Positions 26,801 to 33,999 of a stretch of DNA of 64,000 nucleotides are shown here, piece after piece; the stretch's first letter is position 1, and every line of letters starts with the position of its first letter. The stretch spans positions 86,702-150,701 of the forward strand of contig NZ_QJRH01000061.1 in NCBI RefSeq assembly GCF_003254545.1. The letters are read 5' to 3'. The notes below the pieces were generated by a model, which had not been told where the DNA came from, searched no databases, and saw only the letters and a program-made list of their open reading frames with translations. The position numbers were made by a program, and so were the translations under genes. Source of the stretch: Flavobacterium tistrianum (GTDB lineage: Bacteria > Bacteroidota > Bacteroidia > Flavobacteriales > Flavobacteriaceae).

Positions 26801-27243
26801 TTGTTCATTATGCCAATTTTGCGATTCCATACAACATTTCCGCTTGGAGATAATTTATAAAGTGTAACGCCAAAATAAAAGTCTAAACCATCAAGAACAA
26901 ATGGCTCTCTCCCAGAATTGTAATTTCCTCCTAAAAGTTCTTTTACTAAAACGTACGAATTTCCCTGATCATCAGCACAGAAATAGTCAGCAATTGTATA
27001 ATTAGGAAATTCCTTTTTCCAAAGAAGATTACAATTTAAATCATATTTGTAAAGTCCTGGCCTGTCGGTTCTATTGGCACCAGATAAGTGGGTTCCTATA
27101 GTTACAAACACGGCATTGTCTGTTTTTTCTAAATCAAAAACAGCACCTCCAATCCAACCAGCATATACTTTTGCGCAATCAAAACATTGACTTTGCATTA
27201 AAAAGGAATAAAAAAGAAAAAAGAAAAGTAATTTTTGTTTCAT
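23893..27243 (-). CDS. large T9SS type B cargo protein with PKD and Ig-like repeats
   Basis: 1116 aa secreted protein. Signal peptide MKQKLLFFFLFYSFLMQSQ. Residues ~25-460 look like a beta-propeller (repeats such as YKYDLNCNLLWKKEF, VTLYKLSPSGNVVWNRKIG, AFVAKFDVGGNLIDAKKYG, IFKINSNLEMVWSKEI). A PKD domain follows at ~465-545 (DSILWNFDDPNSNG ... HQFTAVGTYNVT). Five Ig-like repeats of ~80 residues (~644-1015) each contain a QxFC...I.ItGqnIKWYD core and a ...GkTYyaSQTinnCES closing strand. The C-terminus (~1034-1116: FFTPNSDGHNDTW, IFDRYGKLIKEL, ASDYWFTA, FRGHFSLKR) is the gliding-motility-associated type B sorting domain. Likely exported and attached or released at the cell surface; ligand unknown. 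Confidence 0.93.
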   Translation of the reverse strand: MKQKLLFFFLFYSFLMQSQCFDCAKVYAGWIGGAVFDLEKTDNAVFVTIGTHLSGANRTDRPGLYKYDLNCNLLWKKEFPNYTIADYFCADDQGNSYVLVKELLGGNYNSGREPFVLDGLDFYFGVTLYKLSPSGNVVWNRKIGIMNNLAKNVYYNNGYIYVTGSFNNSININNQILLSDNAYYGRAFVAKFDVGGNLIDAKKYGSGLEILKTSEIDKNGNIYFGKIGPNYTSSTIFKINSNLEMVWSKEISNNGNVLNKTVYRPTILHYNPINDKLYLWGCFDRDVNVMGNTFNTNSPRNDVTQSILTEFDPSNGNLERFKQINNNSMLEYPGEANLRPSSLNKAYMAGKGNELFVFTSFSNTMIFPNATITSRNWGEDLVLFKMNLDNFEPEYILKSSGTNHYANSLSLDAAGPIRFDKDDLFLTANFQSEPLIINNSVIYGNSGNNEANGLLYKLKASTSPPNKGEILAENTCFNKAVNFNVKGTFDSILWNFDDPNSNGNNTAAINNPQHQFTAVGTYNVTAAIKCGSETQTITKEIKITNSPNDFTLNSIYSCEANSGSGISNSFDTSGIHSTVIGNQSDLIVEYRNQNGVSLPSPLPNPYTNSVKNEEIITVKSYFRTNPSCFVEKDFKLIIITKPQNPAGNSPQSFCIQQNATLGSIQITGQNIKWYDTQSAGTILSNTTPLQNGITYYASQTVNGCESERTPVTINIQNTLAPTGNTNQQFCTGQNSTIANIEIIGTSIKWYDALTNGSLLAETTTLENGKTYFASQTINNCEGPRFGVRVSIVNTPSAPSGNPEQSFCKQENKTLNDIQITGQNIKWFDTMMSASTLLNTTLLENNRTYYASQTIGCDSDRTPILVHVYNTPLPTGNNNQQFCIDEIATIENLNIAGTALKWYDAPVHGNSLQETTLLKNGKYYVSQTLNNCESERFAITVKIQDTQIPIANSLQQFCIQKSSKISDITIGGQNIKWYESSSSTSNLSESTSLEDGITYYATQTISNCESDRIPVTINILEATAGDCIHLVNEIPYPKFFTPNSDGHNDTWMIDPDYLAPNSSIRIFDRYGKLIKELALNTSWNGTYLGNQLPASDYWFTATRINGTEFRGHFSLKR

Positions 27244-27263
27244 AAAAGAAAATTAAGCCATTT

Positions 27264-27271
27264 CAAATGTA
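27264..27271 (-). promoter_or_regulatory. -7 box (TACATTTG) for the T9SS cargo gene
   Basis: Reverse strand reads TACATTTG, 21 nt before the ATG; a TTG is 18 nt further upstream (27290-27292 complement). Confidence 0.5.
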
Positions 27272-27352
27272 ATTAAATATCTACAAATCCAAATTAAAAA
27301 GTCCGAAGTGAAGTGAATAAAATCTTTTCAGTAATAAATCCACAATATCCCG

Positions 27353-27360
27353 TATTTTTG
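27353..27360 (+). promoter_or_regulatory. -7 box TATTTTTG inside the apparent 5' end of the radical SAM gene
   Basis: Exact TAnnTTTG, 19-26 nt before the TTG at 27379 (MKTKLFVITPPF). If active, transcription begins near 27367 and the GTG at 27313 cannot be the start. Confidence 0.45.
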
Positions 27361-27378
27361 CAAAAAAATAATTTCCTT

Positions 27379-29580
27379 TTGAAAACAAAACTTTTTGTAA
27401 TTACACCGCCTTTTACCCAACTGAATACACCGTATCCGGCAACGGCGTATATAAAAGGTTTTCTGAATACGAAAAATATCGAATCGGTTCAGGCTGATTT
27501 GGGTATTGATGTGATTTTGGAATTGTTTTCTAGAAAAGGACTTATTGATTTGTTTGAAGTTTCAGATTCCAAGTTTCAAGCTGATTCTGAAATCTCAGAT
27601 AATTCTAAGCGAATATTTGCTCTTCAAGACGAATACATCAAAACGATTGATTCTGTAATTCAGTTTTTGCAGGGAAAAAATCCGACTTTGGCTTTGCAGA
27701 TTTGTCAGGAAGATTTTCTGCCAGAAGCTTCTCGTTTTGCACAATTAGAAGAACTCGATTGGGCTTTTGGAACAATGGGAACTCAAGATAAAGCAAAACA
27801 TTTAGCGACTTTGTATCTTGAAGATATTTCAGATTTTATTGTAGAATGTGTCGACGAAAATTTTGGTTTCAGCCGCTATGCCGAACGATTAGGGCGAAGT
27901 GCAAATTCTTTTGATGAATTATATGAAGCTTTGCAGCAAAAAACAACTTATATAGATTCAATTTTAATTTCGCTTTTGAAAGCTAAAATTGAAGCTGTAA
28001 AACCGACTTTGTTTTTAATTTCTGTTCCTTTTCCAGGGAATTTGTATAGTGCATTTAGATGTGCACAATGGATAAAACAAAATCATCCTGAAATAAAGAT
28101 CTCAATGGGTGGCGGTTTTCCGAATACAGAATTGCGTTCGCTTTCAGATAAACGTGTTTTTGAGTTTTTCGATTTTATTACTTTAGACGATGGCGAAGTG
28201 CCAATTGAGGAGTTAATTTTCAATTTGGAAAATCCAAATTCCAACTCTTTTAAAAGAACATTTTTATTAGAAAACGGAGAAGTCGTTTACAAAAATAATT
28301 CTTTAAAGCACGATTATAAACAATCGCAAGTTGGAACACCAGACTATTCAGATCTGCCTTTGGATAAATATATTTCGGTTATCGAAATTGTAAATCCAAT
28401 GCATAGAATGTGGAGTGATGGTCGTTGGAATAAACTCACAATGGCGCACGGATGTTATTGGGGAAAATGCACTTTCTGTGATATTTCTTTAGATTATATA
28501 AAAGTTTACGAACCTGTTGCCGCAAGTCTTTTATGCGACAGAATCGAAGAACTAATAGAGAAAACAGGTCAAAACGGATTTCATTTTGTAGATGAAGCTG
28601 CGCCGCCAGCTTTAATGCGTGCTCTAGCGCTTGAAATCTTAAAAAGAAAACTAGCTGTAACTTGGTGGACAAACATTCGTTTTGAAAAAAGTTTTTCAAA
28701 AGATTTATGTTTGCTGCTAAAAGCTTCTGGATGTATTGCCGTTTCAGGCGGTTTAGAAGTAGCTTCAGATCGATTATTAAAATTAATTGACAAAGGAGTT
28801 ACAGTAGAGCAAGTGGCAAAAGTAACCCGAAATTTCACCGAAGCAGGAATTATGGTTCATGCCTATTTGATGTATGGATATCCAACGCAGACAATTCAAG
28901 AAACTGTAGATAGTCTTGAAATGGTTCGCCAATTGTTTGAAGCTGGAGTTTTGCAATCAGGATTTTGGCATCAGTTTGCTTTAACCGCTCATAGTCCAGT
29001 TGGATTATATCCTGAACAATTTGGCGTGACTAAAAAAACGGAAGCGATCGGAACTTTTGCAAATAATGATATTGAATACACCGATGCAACGGGAATTAAT
29101 CACGATAAATTTAGCTTTGGCTTAAAAAAGTCACTTTTTAATTTCATGCATGGAATTTGTTTTGATTACGAATTGCAGGAATGGTTCGATTTCAAAATTC
29201 CGAGAACTAAAATTCATCCCGATTTTATTTTTAATGCTTTAGAAGAGCAGAATGATTTCAATACAAAACCAAATGCAAAAGTGGTTTGGCTTGGAGGAAA
29301 ACCTACTGCGGAAGCCTTTACGAAATCAAAAAAAGGAAGAAGCTGGGAAATGATGTCGCTAACTTTTCATGATAAAAAAGAAAGTTTCGATATTCAGACT
29401 AGTAAAGAGGAAGGTGAATGGCTACTTTCAATTTTGTCAAAAATAGCCGTTTCTGGTTCTAAAGGTTATACTTTTCAAGAAGTCAAAAATGATTTTGAAA
29501 CCGAATTGGAAGATTTCGAATTATTCTGGTATTCTAAACCTGTAAATACTTTGCGTGAGTTTGGGTTATTGGTACTTTAA
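27379..29580 (+). CDS. B12-binding-type radical SAM protein with CX4CX2C motif
   Basis: 733 aa from TTG 27379 (755 aa if GTG 27313 is used). The N-terminal ~250 residues resemble the cobalamin-binding region of this superfamily (KTKLFVITPPFTQLNTPYPATAYIKGFL; MGGGFPNTELR; FDFITLDDGEVPIEELI) but without DxHxxG, so B12 binding is uncertain. The radical SAM core starts at HGCYWGKCTFCDISLDY: the cysteines are spaced CX4CX2C (codons at 28453, 28468, 28477) rather than CX3CX2C. ISGGLEVASDRLLKLIDKGV and AYLMYGYPTQTIQETVDS are further core strands. The last ~150 residues are an unknown domain. Its stop overlaps by 4 nt the convergent MBL hydrolase stop. The TTG start is preferred because of the -7 box and the homologue-like N-terminus. 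Reaction unknown. Confidence 0.85.
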   Translation: MKTKLFVITPPFTQLNTPYPATAYIKGFLNTKNIESVQADLGIDVILELFSRKGLIDLFEVSDSKFQADSEISDNSKRIFALQDEYIKTIDSVIQFLQGKNPTLALQICQEDFLPEASRFAQLEELDWAFGTMGTQDKAKHLATLYLEDISDFIVECVDENFGFSRYAERLGRSANSFDELYEALQQKTTYIDSILISLLKAKIEAVKPTLFLISVPFPGNLYSAFRCAQWIKQNHPEIKISMGGGFPNTELRSLSDKRVFEFFDFITLDDGEVPIEELIFNLENPNSNSFKRTFLLENGEVVYKNNSLKHDYKQSQVGTPDYSDLPLDKYISVIEIVNPMHRMWSDGRWNKLTMAHGCYWGKCTFCDISLDYIKVYEPVAASLLCDRIEELIEKTGQNGFHFVDEAAPPALMRALALEILKRKLAVTWWTNIRFEKSFSKDLCLLLKASGCIAVSGGLEVASDRLLKLIDKGVTVEQVAKVTRNFTEAGIMVHAYLMYGYPTQTIQETVDSLEMVRQLFEAGVLQSGFWHQFALTAHSPVGLYPEQFGVTKKTEAIGTFANNDIEYTDATGINHDKFSFGLKKSLFNFMHGICFDYELQEWFDFKIPRTKIHPDFIFNALEEQNDFNTKPNAKVVWLGGKPTAEAFTKSKKGRSWEMMSLTFHDKKESFDIQTSKEEGEWLLSILSKIAVSGSKGYTFQEVKNDFETELEDFELFWYSKPVNTLREFGLLVL

Positions 29581-30341
29581 TATTCAATGCACTCACCATC
29601 ATTGGGAATAGAAGTCTTAGTTAAAAGTCCATGATCTGAAAGTGCAGTTCTTAACTGTAAACGAGTTGTTGGACAATGATTCAAAGCTTCTAAATGATTG
29701 GCAAGAACTTTTCCTGGAGCAAGTGTCACAAACTTCAAAATATCATCCATTCGCATTAATAAAGGCTGGCCAAAATCTAATCTTGCAGTTCCGCAAGCAA
29801 CAATCGAAATATCGGGTTTAAATTGTGTCAGAACTTTTTCGACGTGTTCTGTGTAAATGGTGTCTGAACTAATATAAATAGATTTTTGATCTGCCAATTC
29901 GATAAGAAATCCCATTACATTTCCCATTAATTTGGCAACAAATCCGTAACCGTGTCTTGCTGGAATTCCTGTAATTTTTCCGTCTAGAAATTTTTGAGGT
30001 TCCCAATATTCTAAAGTCTGAATTACGCTTAATCCTCTTTGTACAAGTGCCTTTTCATCTTTAGAACTGCAAATAACCGGAATGCTTTTTCTTCTCAAAA
30101 AAACTTCGCCAGCTTTATCAATATGATCAGGGTGTAAATGTGTAATCAAACAATGTGTTACACGACTCAAGATATCACGACTGTTTTTTGGCAAAGCCAC
30201 TAGCGGATTTCGTTTGGGTTTATATCTGAAAATAGTAAAAGGCGGAATTGTTTTTCTTTTACCTAACATTGGGTCAACTAAAATGACATGCTTTTCTGTT
30301 TCAATTACCAAAGAGGCATTTCGCAAATGATGTAATTTCAT
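29577..30341 (-). CDS. MBL-fold metal-dependent hydrolase
   Basis: 254 aa (ATG at 30341; an upstream in-frame TTG adds two residues). UlaG/YtnP-like metallo-beta-lactamase fold. Metal site HLHPDHIDKAG (HxHxDH, residues ~84-94), later Asp in SSDTIYTEHVEKVL and His in LANHLEALNHCPTTR. The start MKLHHLRNASLVIETEKHVILVDPMLG is the usual first beta hairpin of the family. Probably cytoplasmic. Tail to tail with the radical SAM gene, overlapping 4 nt at the stops, so any link to it is by proximity only. Confidence 0.9.
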   Translation of the reverse strand: MKLHHLRNASLVIETEKHVILVDPMLGKRKTIPPFTIFRYKPKRNPLVALPKNSRDILSRVTHCLITHLHPDHIDKAGEVFLRRKSIPVICSSKDEKALVQRGLSVIQTLEYWEPQKFLDGKITGIPARHGYGFVAKLMGNVMGFLIELADQKSIYISSDTIYTEHVEKVLTQFKPDISIVACGTARLDFGQPLLMRMDDILKFVTLAPGKVLANHLEALNHCPTTRLQLRTALSDHGLLTKTSIPNDGECIEY

Positions 30342-30436
30342 ATCCAAGAAAATTAGATATTAAAAATACAAAGTTTTTCGAAGAATAATTTACAGATTTT
30401 TCTTTATTTTTAGCAGAATTGTTATTATTTGAATTT

Positions 30437-30742
30437 ATGCATTTACAAGAGGGTTTTCATACGTATTTTATTTATATTTTGACTAATAAAGCAAAATCTG
30501 TATTTTATGTTGGGGTTACTAATAATTTGAAAAATAGATTAATAAAACATAAAGACAATATTGCTTCTCGGAACAACACTTTTGCTTCAAAATACAATGT
30601 TGAGTTTTTATTATACTATGAAAAATTTACTTGGATTCAGGAAGCAATTGCAAGAGAAAAAGAGATAAAAGGCTGGAGAAGAGAGAAGAAAATTGCTTTA
30701 ATTAAAACGATGAATCCTAATTTAGAATTTTTAGATTATTAA
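30437..30742 (+). CDS. GIY-YIG nuclease domain protein (UvrC-N/YhbQ type)
   Basis: 101 aa from ATG 30437 (TTG at 30419 is the earlier alternative). HTYFIYILTNKAKSVFYVGVTNNLKNRLIKHKDN shows the GIY-YIG strand pair written YIL...YVG, the catalytic Arg of NRLIKHK, and the late glutamate in EAIAREKEIKGWRREKK. The small single-domain form is of unknown biological role; GIY-YIG domains cleave DNA in UvrC, homing endonucleases and some transposon-linked nucleases. Immediately downstream (8 nt) begins an array of long palindromes (30750-31290), an arrangement worth attention. Confidence 0.9.
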   Translation: MHLQEGFHTYFIYILTNKAKSVFYVGVTNNLKNRLIKHKDNIASRNNTFASKYNVEFLLYYEKFTWIQEAIAREKEIKGWRREKKIALIKTMNPNLEFLDY

Positions 30743-30749
30743 TTGTAGA

Positions 30750-30829
30750 CAAAGTATTTCAAGTCTAGTTTGTCATTCGTGACAGATCTTTGTGGTTACG
30801 GTATGTTACGTAAAGTATTCAAGGCTAGT
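30750..30829 (+). repeat. collapsed repeat unit (copy 0) of the palindrome array
   Basis: Carries the flanks of the repeat unit (AAAGTATTTCAAGTCTAGT at 30750 and CTTTGTGGTTACGG at 30789) but between them only GTCATTCGTGAC remains: the outer ends of the palindrome with its ~80-nt centre missing. Confidence 0.75.
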
Positions 30830-30831
30830 AT

Positions 30832-30973
30832 GTCATTCCGAGGAACGAGGAATCTCCGTAAGAAGCTCGCCAAAGATTAGAATCACTTTGCGGAATCTCC
30901 GTAAGAAGCTCGCCAAAGATTGGAATAGCTTTGTAGAATATTGTCGCGGAGATTCCTCGTTCCTCGGAATGAC
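30832..30973 (+). repeat. palindromic repeat, copy 1 (with 43-nt internal duplication)
   Basis: 27-bp outer arms (30832-30858 and 30947-30973) are exact inverted copies, beginning GTCATTCCGAGG and ending CCTCGGAATGAC. The arm-plus-centre stretch starting GGAATCTCCGTAAGAAGC occurs twice in tandem, so this copy is 43 nt longer than copies 2 and 3. Confidence 0.85.
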
Positions 30974-31022
30974 AAAACTTTGTGGTTACGGTATGTTATG
31001 TAAAGTATTTCAAGTCTAGTAT

Positions 31023-31121
31023 GTCATTCCGTGGAACGAGGAATCTCCGTAAGAAGCTCGCCAAAGATTGGAATAGCTTTGTAGAATATTGTCGCGGAGA
31101 TTCCTCGTTCCTCGGAATGAC
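31023..31121 (+). repeat. palindromic repeat, copy 2
   Basis: 99 nt, same 27-bp arms with one mismatch (GTCATTCCGTGG). Start-to-start distance to copy 3 is 148 nt, the unit length including the linker CAAAACTTTGTGGTTACGG. Confidence 0.85.
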
Positions 31122-31170
31122 AAAACTTTGTGGTTACGGTATGTTATGTAAAGTATTTCAAGTCTAGTAT

Positions 31171-31269
31171 GTCATTCCGAGGAACGAGGAATCTCCGTAA
31201 GTAGCTCGCCAAAGATTGGATTGACTTTGCGGAATATTGCCCCGGAGATTCCTCGTTCCTCGGAATGAC
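31171..31269 (+). repeat. palindromic repeat, copy 3
   Basis: 99 nt, perfect 27-bp arms (31171-31197 / 31243-31269) and a slightly diverged centre (GGATTGACTTTGCGGAATATTGCCC). It ends 31 nt from the response regulator stop. The whole 30743-31300 stretch contains no gene. Confidence 0.85.
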
Positions 31270-31300
31270 AAACTGTACGTTTGTAGAACTCAAGAACGTT

Positions 31301-31987
31301 TTATCCTATAGAAAATCTAAATCCAATTCCGTGCAGGTTTTCTATCGAAATCCCTTCTTCGTTTGCTAAGATTTTACGCAGACGCGAAATAAAAACATCC
31401 AAACTTCTTCCCATAAAATAGTCGTCTGTTCCCCATAAAGAAGTTAAGATTTGTTCCCTTTTCAAAACAGAATTTTTGTGATCCAAGAAAAGCTTCAATA
31501 ATTCTGCTTCACGTTGTGTTAATCCTACTTTTTCTTCGTTATTAAAAAGAATAAAGTTTTTGGTGTCAAACTGGTATTTGCCAACTTCATAAATAGTTTT
31601 AGCAGTCGGAATATTTTTCTGAGAACGTTTTAAGAAAATCTCCACCTTTAAAAGCAATTCTTCTATACTAAAAGGTTTAACCAAATAATCATCGGCACCT
31701 AAACGAAGACCTTTTATCCGATCTTCTTTTAAAGTCTTAGCCGAAAGAAAAATAATAGGAACATCAAGATCAATTTTTCGAACGGCTTCGGCAAGTTCAA
31801 AACCGTCCATTTTTGGCATCATAATATCAAAAATGCAAATATCAAATTCTTCTTCTTCAAAAATTTTCAAAGCTGATTTTCCGTCTGAACAATGAATTAC
31901 TTCATAACGGTTTTGCTCCAAATTGTCTTTGGTTAAAAACGCTAAGGTTTCATCGTCTTCGGCATATAGTATTTTGAAATTTCTCAT
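31301..31987 (-). CDS. OmpR/PhoB-family response regulator
   Basis: 228 aa. Receiver domain ~1-120: KILYAEDDETLAFLT (acidic pocket), phosphorylated Asp in CIFDIMMPKMDG (~52), Thr/Ser LSAKT, Lys in VKPFSIEELL. The C-terminal winged-helix domain includes LTQREAELLKLFLDHKN and LDVFISRLRKIL. Translated from an ATG overlapping the kinase stop by 4 nt, so the pair is co-expressed. Resembles RprY-like regulators of Bacteroidota. Targets unknown. Confidence 0.95.
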   Translation of the reverse strand: MRNFKILYAEDDETLAFLTKDNLEQNRYEVIHCSDGKSALKIFEEEEFDICIFDIMMPKMDGFELAEAVRKIDLDVPIIFLSAKTLKEDRIKGLRLGADDYLVKPFSIEELLLKVEIFLKRSQKNIPTAKTIYEVGKYQFDTKNFILFNNEEKVGLTQREAELLKLFLDHKNSVLKREQILTSLWGTDDYFMGRSLDVFISRLRKILANEEGISIENLHGIGFRFSIG

Positions 31988-33249
31988 TTTTTGTAAGGAA
32001 TTGATAAAGTTATAGTGATACCTTTTTCTTGATTATTTTCGGCTTTTATTTTCCAGTTCTGCAAACTGCAGATTTCTTTTACATAATATAAACCAAGTCC
32101 AAATCCGTTAACTTCGTTACTTTTTTCATTCTGAACTCGATAAAACTTATCAAAGATAAAAGATATTTTTTTAGGATTAATCCCAATTCCGTTATCAATA
32201 AATTCTAGTTTTAAGCAATTATTATTTTCGCTAATTTTTATAGTAACTTCTGGCTCTTCATTACAGTACTTTATCGCATTATCCAATAAATTGTAAACTA
32301 AATTAGCAAAATGAAAAGTATCAGTTTCAAGTAAATATTCTCTAGTAACAGTCTCAATTGTAATTGTTGCCTCAGGATACTTTAATTTGATATTTTCTAT
32401 CGCCTCTTCAATAATCGGAACAATTAAAACAGTCTCTTTTTTAAGTTCTAAAGGAGCATAATCGGCTTTTGCAACGTTTAGTATTTTTTCGATATGACCA
32501 TTTAATTTATTTCCCTGATTGATAATTATATCTGTATAAGTATACAATTTTTTATCTTCTTTAATTGGTTTTTGCTCAATCAAATATTTTGAAGCAATTA
32601 ATATAGAAGCCAGCGGAGTTTTAAACTCATGCGTCATATTATTGATGAAATCACGCTGCAATTCCGAATATTTTTTATGCTGTAAGAGGGTAAAAATCGA
32701 GTACACATAAATCAACAAAATCAGAATTAATGCGGTTGAAAGTACAAACCAAAAACGCATCGAACTAAAAAGATAAGTCGTTTCGTTTGGAAAACGCACA
32801 GCAAAATAATAAACCAGATTTTTATGTTTAGGGAAATAAACGGTTTTCTTGCATTCTGCTTTTTTCTTATAGAGCGAAATATAATCACCATAAATCATTT
32901 CGTCGCTTTGGCAATTATACATCGCATATTCAAAGTCGGTGGTGATATTCATTTTTTTGAATTCTGTTTTCAGATAAAATTCTAAAATATCGGGCTCAAA
33001 TTCATTGTCGACATTTACGATATAATAGTCATTTGCAATTTTCTGAACTGGATTCTGGACAGGCAATTCATGATTAGTTCCTTCATATAATTTTTTAGCT
33101 ACTTCCAGTAACGCAATATGCGCTTTCTGGCTGAGCTTTTTTTGTTCTATAGTAAAAGCCTCTTTTGTCCATAGCAATTGCGCTACCAAAATACTAATGA
33201 TAGCCACTAATCCTAAGAGAATGATGCTGTTGAGTTTATTAATTTTCAA
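31984..33249 (-). CDS. sensor histidine kinase
   Basis: 421 aa. Membrane helices at ~8-28 and ~168-190 flank a periplasmic sensor domain of ~140 residues holding two cysteines (YNCQSDE, KAECKK), which is an RprX-like layout. HisKA H-box HEFKTPLASILIASKYL (His ~212), N-box LVYNLLDNAIKYC, G1 FIDNGIGI, G2 GFGLGLYYVKEI. No HAMP domain is evident. It phosphorylates the co-encoded regulator; the signal is unknown. Divergent from the DUF1573 gene. Confidence 0.95.
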   Translation of the reverse strand: MKINKLNSIILLGLVAIISILVAQLLWTKEAFTIEQKKLSQKAHIALLEVAKKLYEGTNHELPVQNPVQKIANDYYIVNVDNEFEPDILEFYLKTEFKKMNITTDFEYAMYNCQSDEMIYGDYISLYKKKAECKKTVYFPKHKNLVYYFAVRFPNETTYLFSSMRFWFVLSTALILILLIYVYSIFTLLQHKKYSELQRDFINNMTHEFKTPLASILIASKYLIEQKPIKEDKKLYTYTDIIINQGNKLNGHIEKILNVAKADYAPLELKKETVLIVPIIEEAIENIKLKYPEATITIETVTREYLLETDTFHFANLVYNLLDNAIKYCNEEPEVTIKISENNNCLKLEFIDNGIGINPKKISFIFDKFYRVQNEKSNEVNGFGLGLYYVKEICSLQNWKIKAENNQEKGITITLSIPYKK

Positions 33250-33363
33250 GAATAAAAAATTTTGAGAGTGTAATATTAATCAATTTTAGCCTAAAAACGG
33301 GCGGTTAACAAGTCATTAACAAACGTTTGAAACCAGTTAACAGCGACTTGAATTTGTCTGAAT

Positions 33364-33371
33364 TACCTTTG
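33364..33371 (+). promoter_or_regulatory. -7 box TACCTTTG for the DUF1573 gene
   Basis: Exact TAnnTTTG, 43 nt before the ATG at 33414. Confidence 0.55.
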
Positions 33372-33413
33372 TAATATCAAAATGAACTATAAACCATTTT
33401 AAATATATCAGTT

Positions 33414-33830
33414 ATGAAAATGATCAAAATTTCGATGTTAGCTCTGGCTTTAGGCCTAATGTCTTTTTCAGCAATTGCTCCGGTACAATCTTTAGTTTCA
33501 GAAACAGAAGTTTCAGAACTTGCAGGATCTACAATTGCTTGGAAAGCAGAAACAATTGATGTTGGACAAATTCCGCAGGGAACTCCAAAAGCGATTGTTT
33601 ACGAATTTAAAAATACAGGAAAAACGGCTGTAGTGATTACAAACGTTCAAGGTTCTTGCGGATGTACAGCTACAGATTATACAAAAGAGCCAATTCAGGC
33701 TGGAAAATCTGGAAAAGTTACTGCAACTTACAATGCTGCAAATAAAGGTGCTTTTACAAAAACTGTAACAGTTACCACTAGCGCAGAAACTACACCAAAA
33801 GTACTTACTCTAAAAGGGACAGTTATTTAA
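33414..33830 (+). CDS. DUF1573 domain secreted protein
   Basis: 138 aa. Signal peptide MKMIKISMLALALGLMSFSAIA. The mature part, ETIDVGQIPQGTPKAIVYEFKNTGKTAVVITNVQGSCGCTATDYTKEPIQAGKSGKVTATYN, is the single DUF1573 Ig-like domain with its CGC motif. These abundant Bacteroidota periplasmic proteins have no proven function. It is divergent from the two-component kinase and followed by a good terminator. Confidence 0.93.
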   Translation: MKMIKISMLALALGLMSFSAIAPVQSLVSETEVSELAGSTIAWKAETIDVGQIPQGTPKAIVYEFKNTGKTAVVITNVQGSCGCTATDYTKEPIQAGKSGKVTATYNAANKGAFTKTVTVTTSAETTPKVLTLKGTVI

Positions 33831-33860
33831 TTAGAATTTTAATAGGTTGGTTATATGGCG

Positions 33861-33900
33861 AAAGCTCCAGACATGCAAATTGTTTGGAGCTTTTTATTTT
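33861..33900 (+). terminator. terminator after the DUF1573 gene
   Basis: AAAGCTCCAGACA (33861-33873) pairs with TGTTTGGAGCTTT (33881-33893), then TTATTTTATT. Confidence 0.8.
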
Positions 33901-33999
33901 ATTAACCGGTTAAACTTCAAAAAAATAAGGTTTAAGATTTATTGTTGAGTGCTTTGTTTTAATAGAATTTTTTCTACTTTTAATCAAAAATTTTGAGTT

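Noticed and set aside
30792..31167. Two overlapping short frames in the palindrome array (75 and 61 aa)
   Set aside because: They translate the repeats themselves; the two proteins are near copies because the DNA is repeated.
30750..31290. CRISPR array
   Set aside because: Repeats are ~99-nt palindromes with nearly identical linkers, not short repeats with unique spacers, and no cas genes are present.
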